Shown here in pieces: positions 6,427-6,474 of a stretch of DNA of 6,474 nucleotides; within the stretch, counting starts at the first letter, position 1, and each line of letters starts with the position of its first letter. This DNA comes from an uncultured Flavobacteriales bacterium (GTDB taxonomy: Bacteria > Bacteroidota > Bacteroidia > Flavobacteriales_E > Vicingaceae). The stretch covers positions 1 to 6,474 of the forward strand of contig CAJXRL010000157.1 of NCBI GenBank assembly GCA_913059105.1, written 5' to 3'. The notes beneath the pieces are model-generated. The model made no database searches and was not told where the DNA came from. It saw only the letters and a program-made list of their open reading frames with translations. A program made the position numbers and the translations under genes.

Positions 6427-6474
6427 CTGTCTCTTATACACATCTCCGAGCCCACGAGACAGGCAGAAATCTCG
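6427..6474. other. Nextera P7-side sequencing adapter, reverse orientation (artefact)
   Basis: This is synthetic sequence. Positions 6427-6460 are the reverse complement of the Nextera read-2 adapter, starting with the Tn5 mosaic end (CTGTCTCTTATACACATCT, 6427-6445). Positions 6461-6468 (AGGCAGAA) are the same N703 index as at the left end, and 6469-6474 (ATCTCG) are the start of the P7 complement. Together with 5-52 it forms a 48-bp inverted terminal repeat with one mismatch (position 8), which is a library artefact and not a transposon end. Confidence 0.98.

Noticed and set aside
1..6474. Composite transposon bounded by Tn5-type mosaic ends in inverted orientation
   Set aside because: The ends include the Illumina index and P7 tail, no transposase is present, and the enclosed genes are housekeeping and glycan genes cut mid-gene. 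It is library adapter.

Overview
This is an assembled contig from an AT-rich Bacteroidota bacterium, probably of the Flavobacteriales or Cytophagales type. The evidence is the AT-rich codon use, A-rich leaders without clear Shine-Dalgarno sites at most starts, -7 promoter boxes of the TAnnTTTG type, an abnormal-spindle/DUF1573-like beta-sandwich on a secreted von Willebrand A (vWA) protein, and the style of the surface-polysaccharide genes. A genus cannot be assigned from the sequence alone. Both extremities are synthetic: positions 1-52 and 6427-6474 are Illumina Nextera (Tn5) P7-side adapter with the same i7 index. The biological insert is therefore 53-6426, and the genes at both edges are cut by the library fragment or assembly end, not by evolution.

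Layout: (i) 53-963, minus strand, the N-terminal 303 codons of dxr (DXP reductoisomerase, MEP isoprenoid pathway). (ii) 964-1011, a 48-bp divergent control region with a perfect 7+7 inverted repeat. (iii) 1012-1236 (or 1060-1236), plus strand, a small one-helix membrane protein of unknown function. Its stop codon overlaps, within four shared bases, the stop of the convergent gene. (iv) 1233-2624, minus strand, a secreted 463-aa protein with an Ig-like N-terminal domain, a long charged linker and a C-terminal vWA domain with an intact MIDAS. (v) 2625-2753, a divergent intergenic region. (vi) 2754-6426, plus strand, a surface-polysaccharide block: a 12-helix Wzx/MOP flippase, an ETGT-type SAM-methyltransferase-fold protein, an uncharacterised GT-A-like glycosyltransferase, and the N-terminal 238 codons of a GT2 glycosyltransferase.

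In the polysaccharide block the last three genes are tightly packed (TAA|ATG and ATGA junctions) and probably form one transcript from a promoter at about 4102. No terminator is visible between the flippase and the methyltransferase-like gene, so read-through could make a four-gene operon. The inferred job is cytoplasmic assembly and modification of a lipid-linked glycan by the glycosyltransferases and the methyltransferase-like protein, followed by its flipping to the periplasm by the Wzx protein. This fits O-antigen, capsule or exopolysaccharide synthesis.

There is no rRNA, tRNA, CRISPR array, insertion sequence or phage gene. No stretch without a gene exceeds 130 bases apart from the adapters. 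I find no convincing evidence of a wholly new system. The best candidates for something undescribed are the coupled methyltransferase-like/glycosyltransferase pair at 4126-5715 and the Ig-linker-vWA protein.
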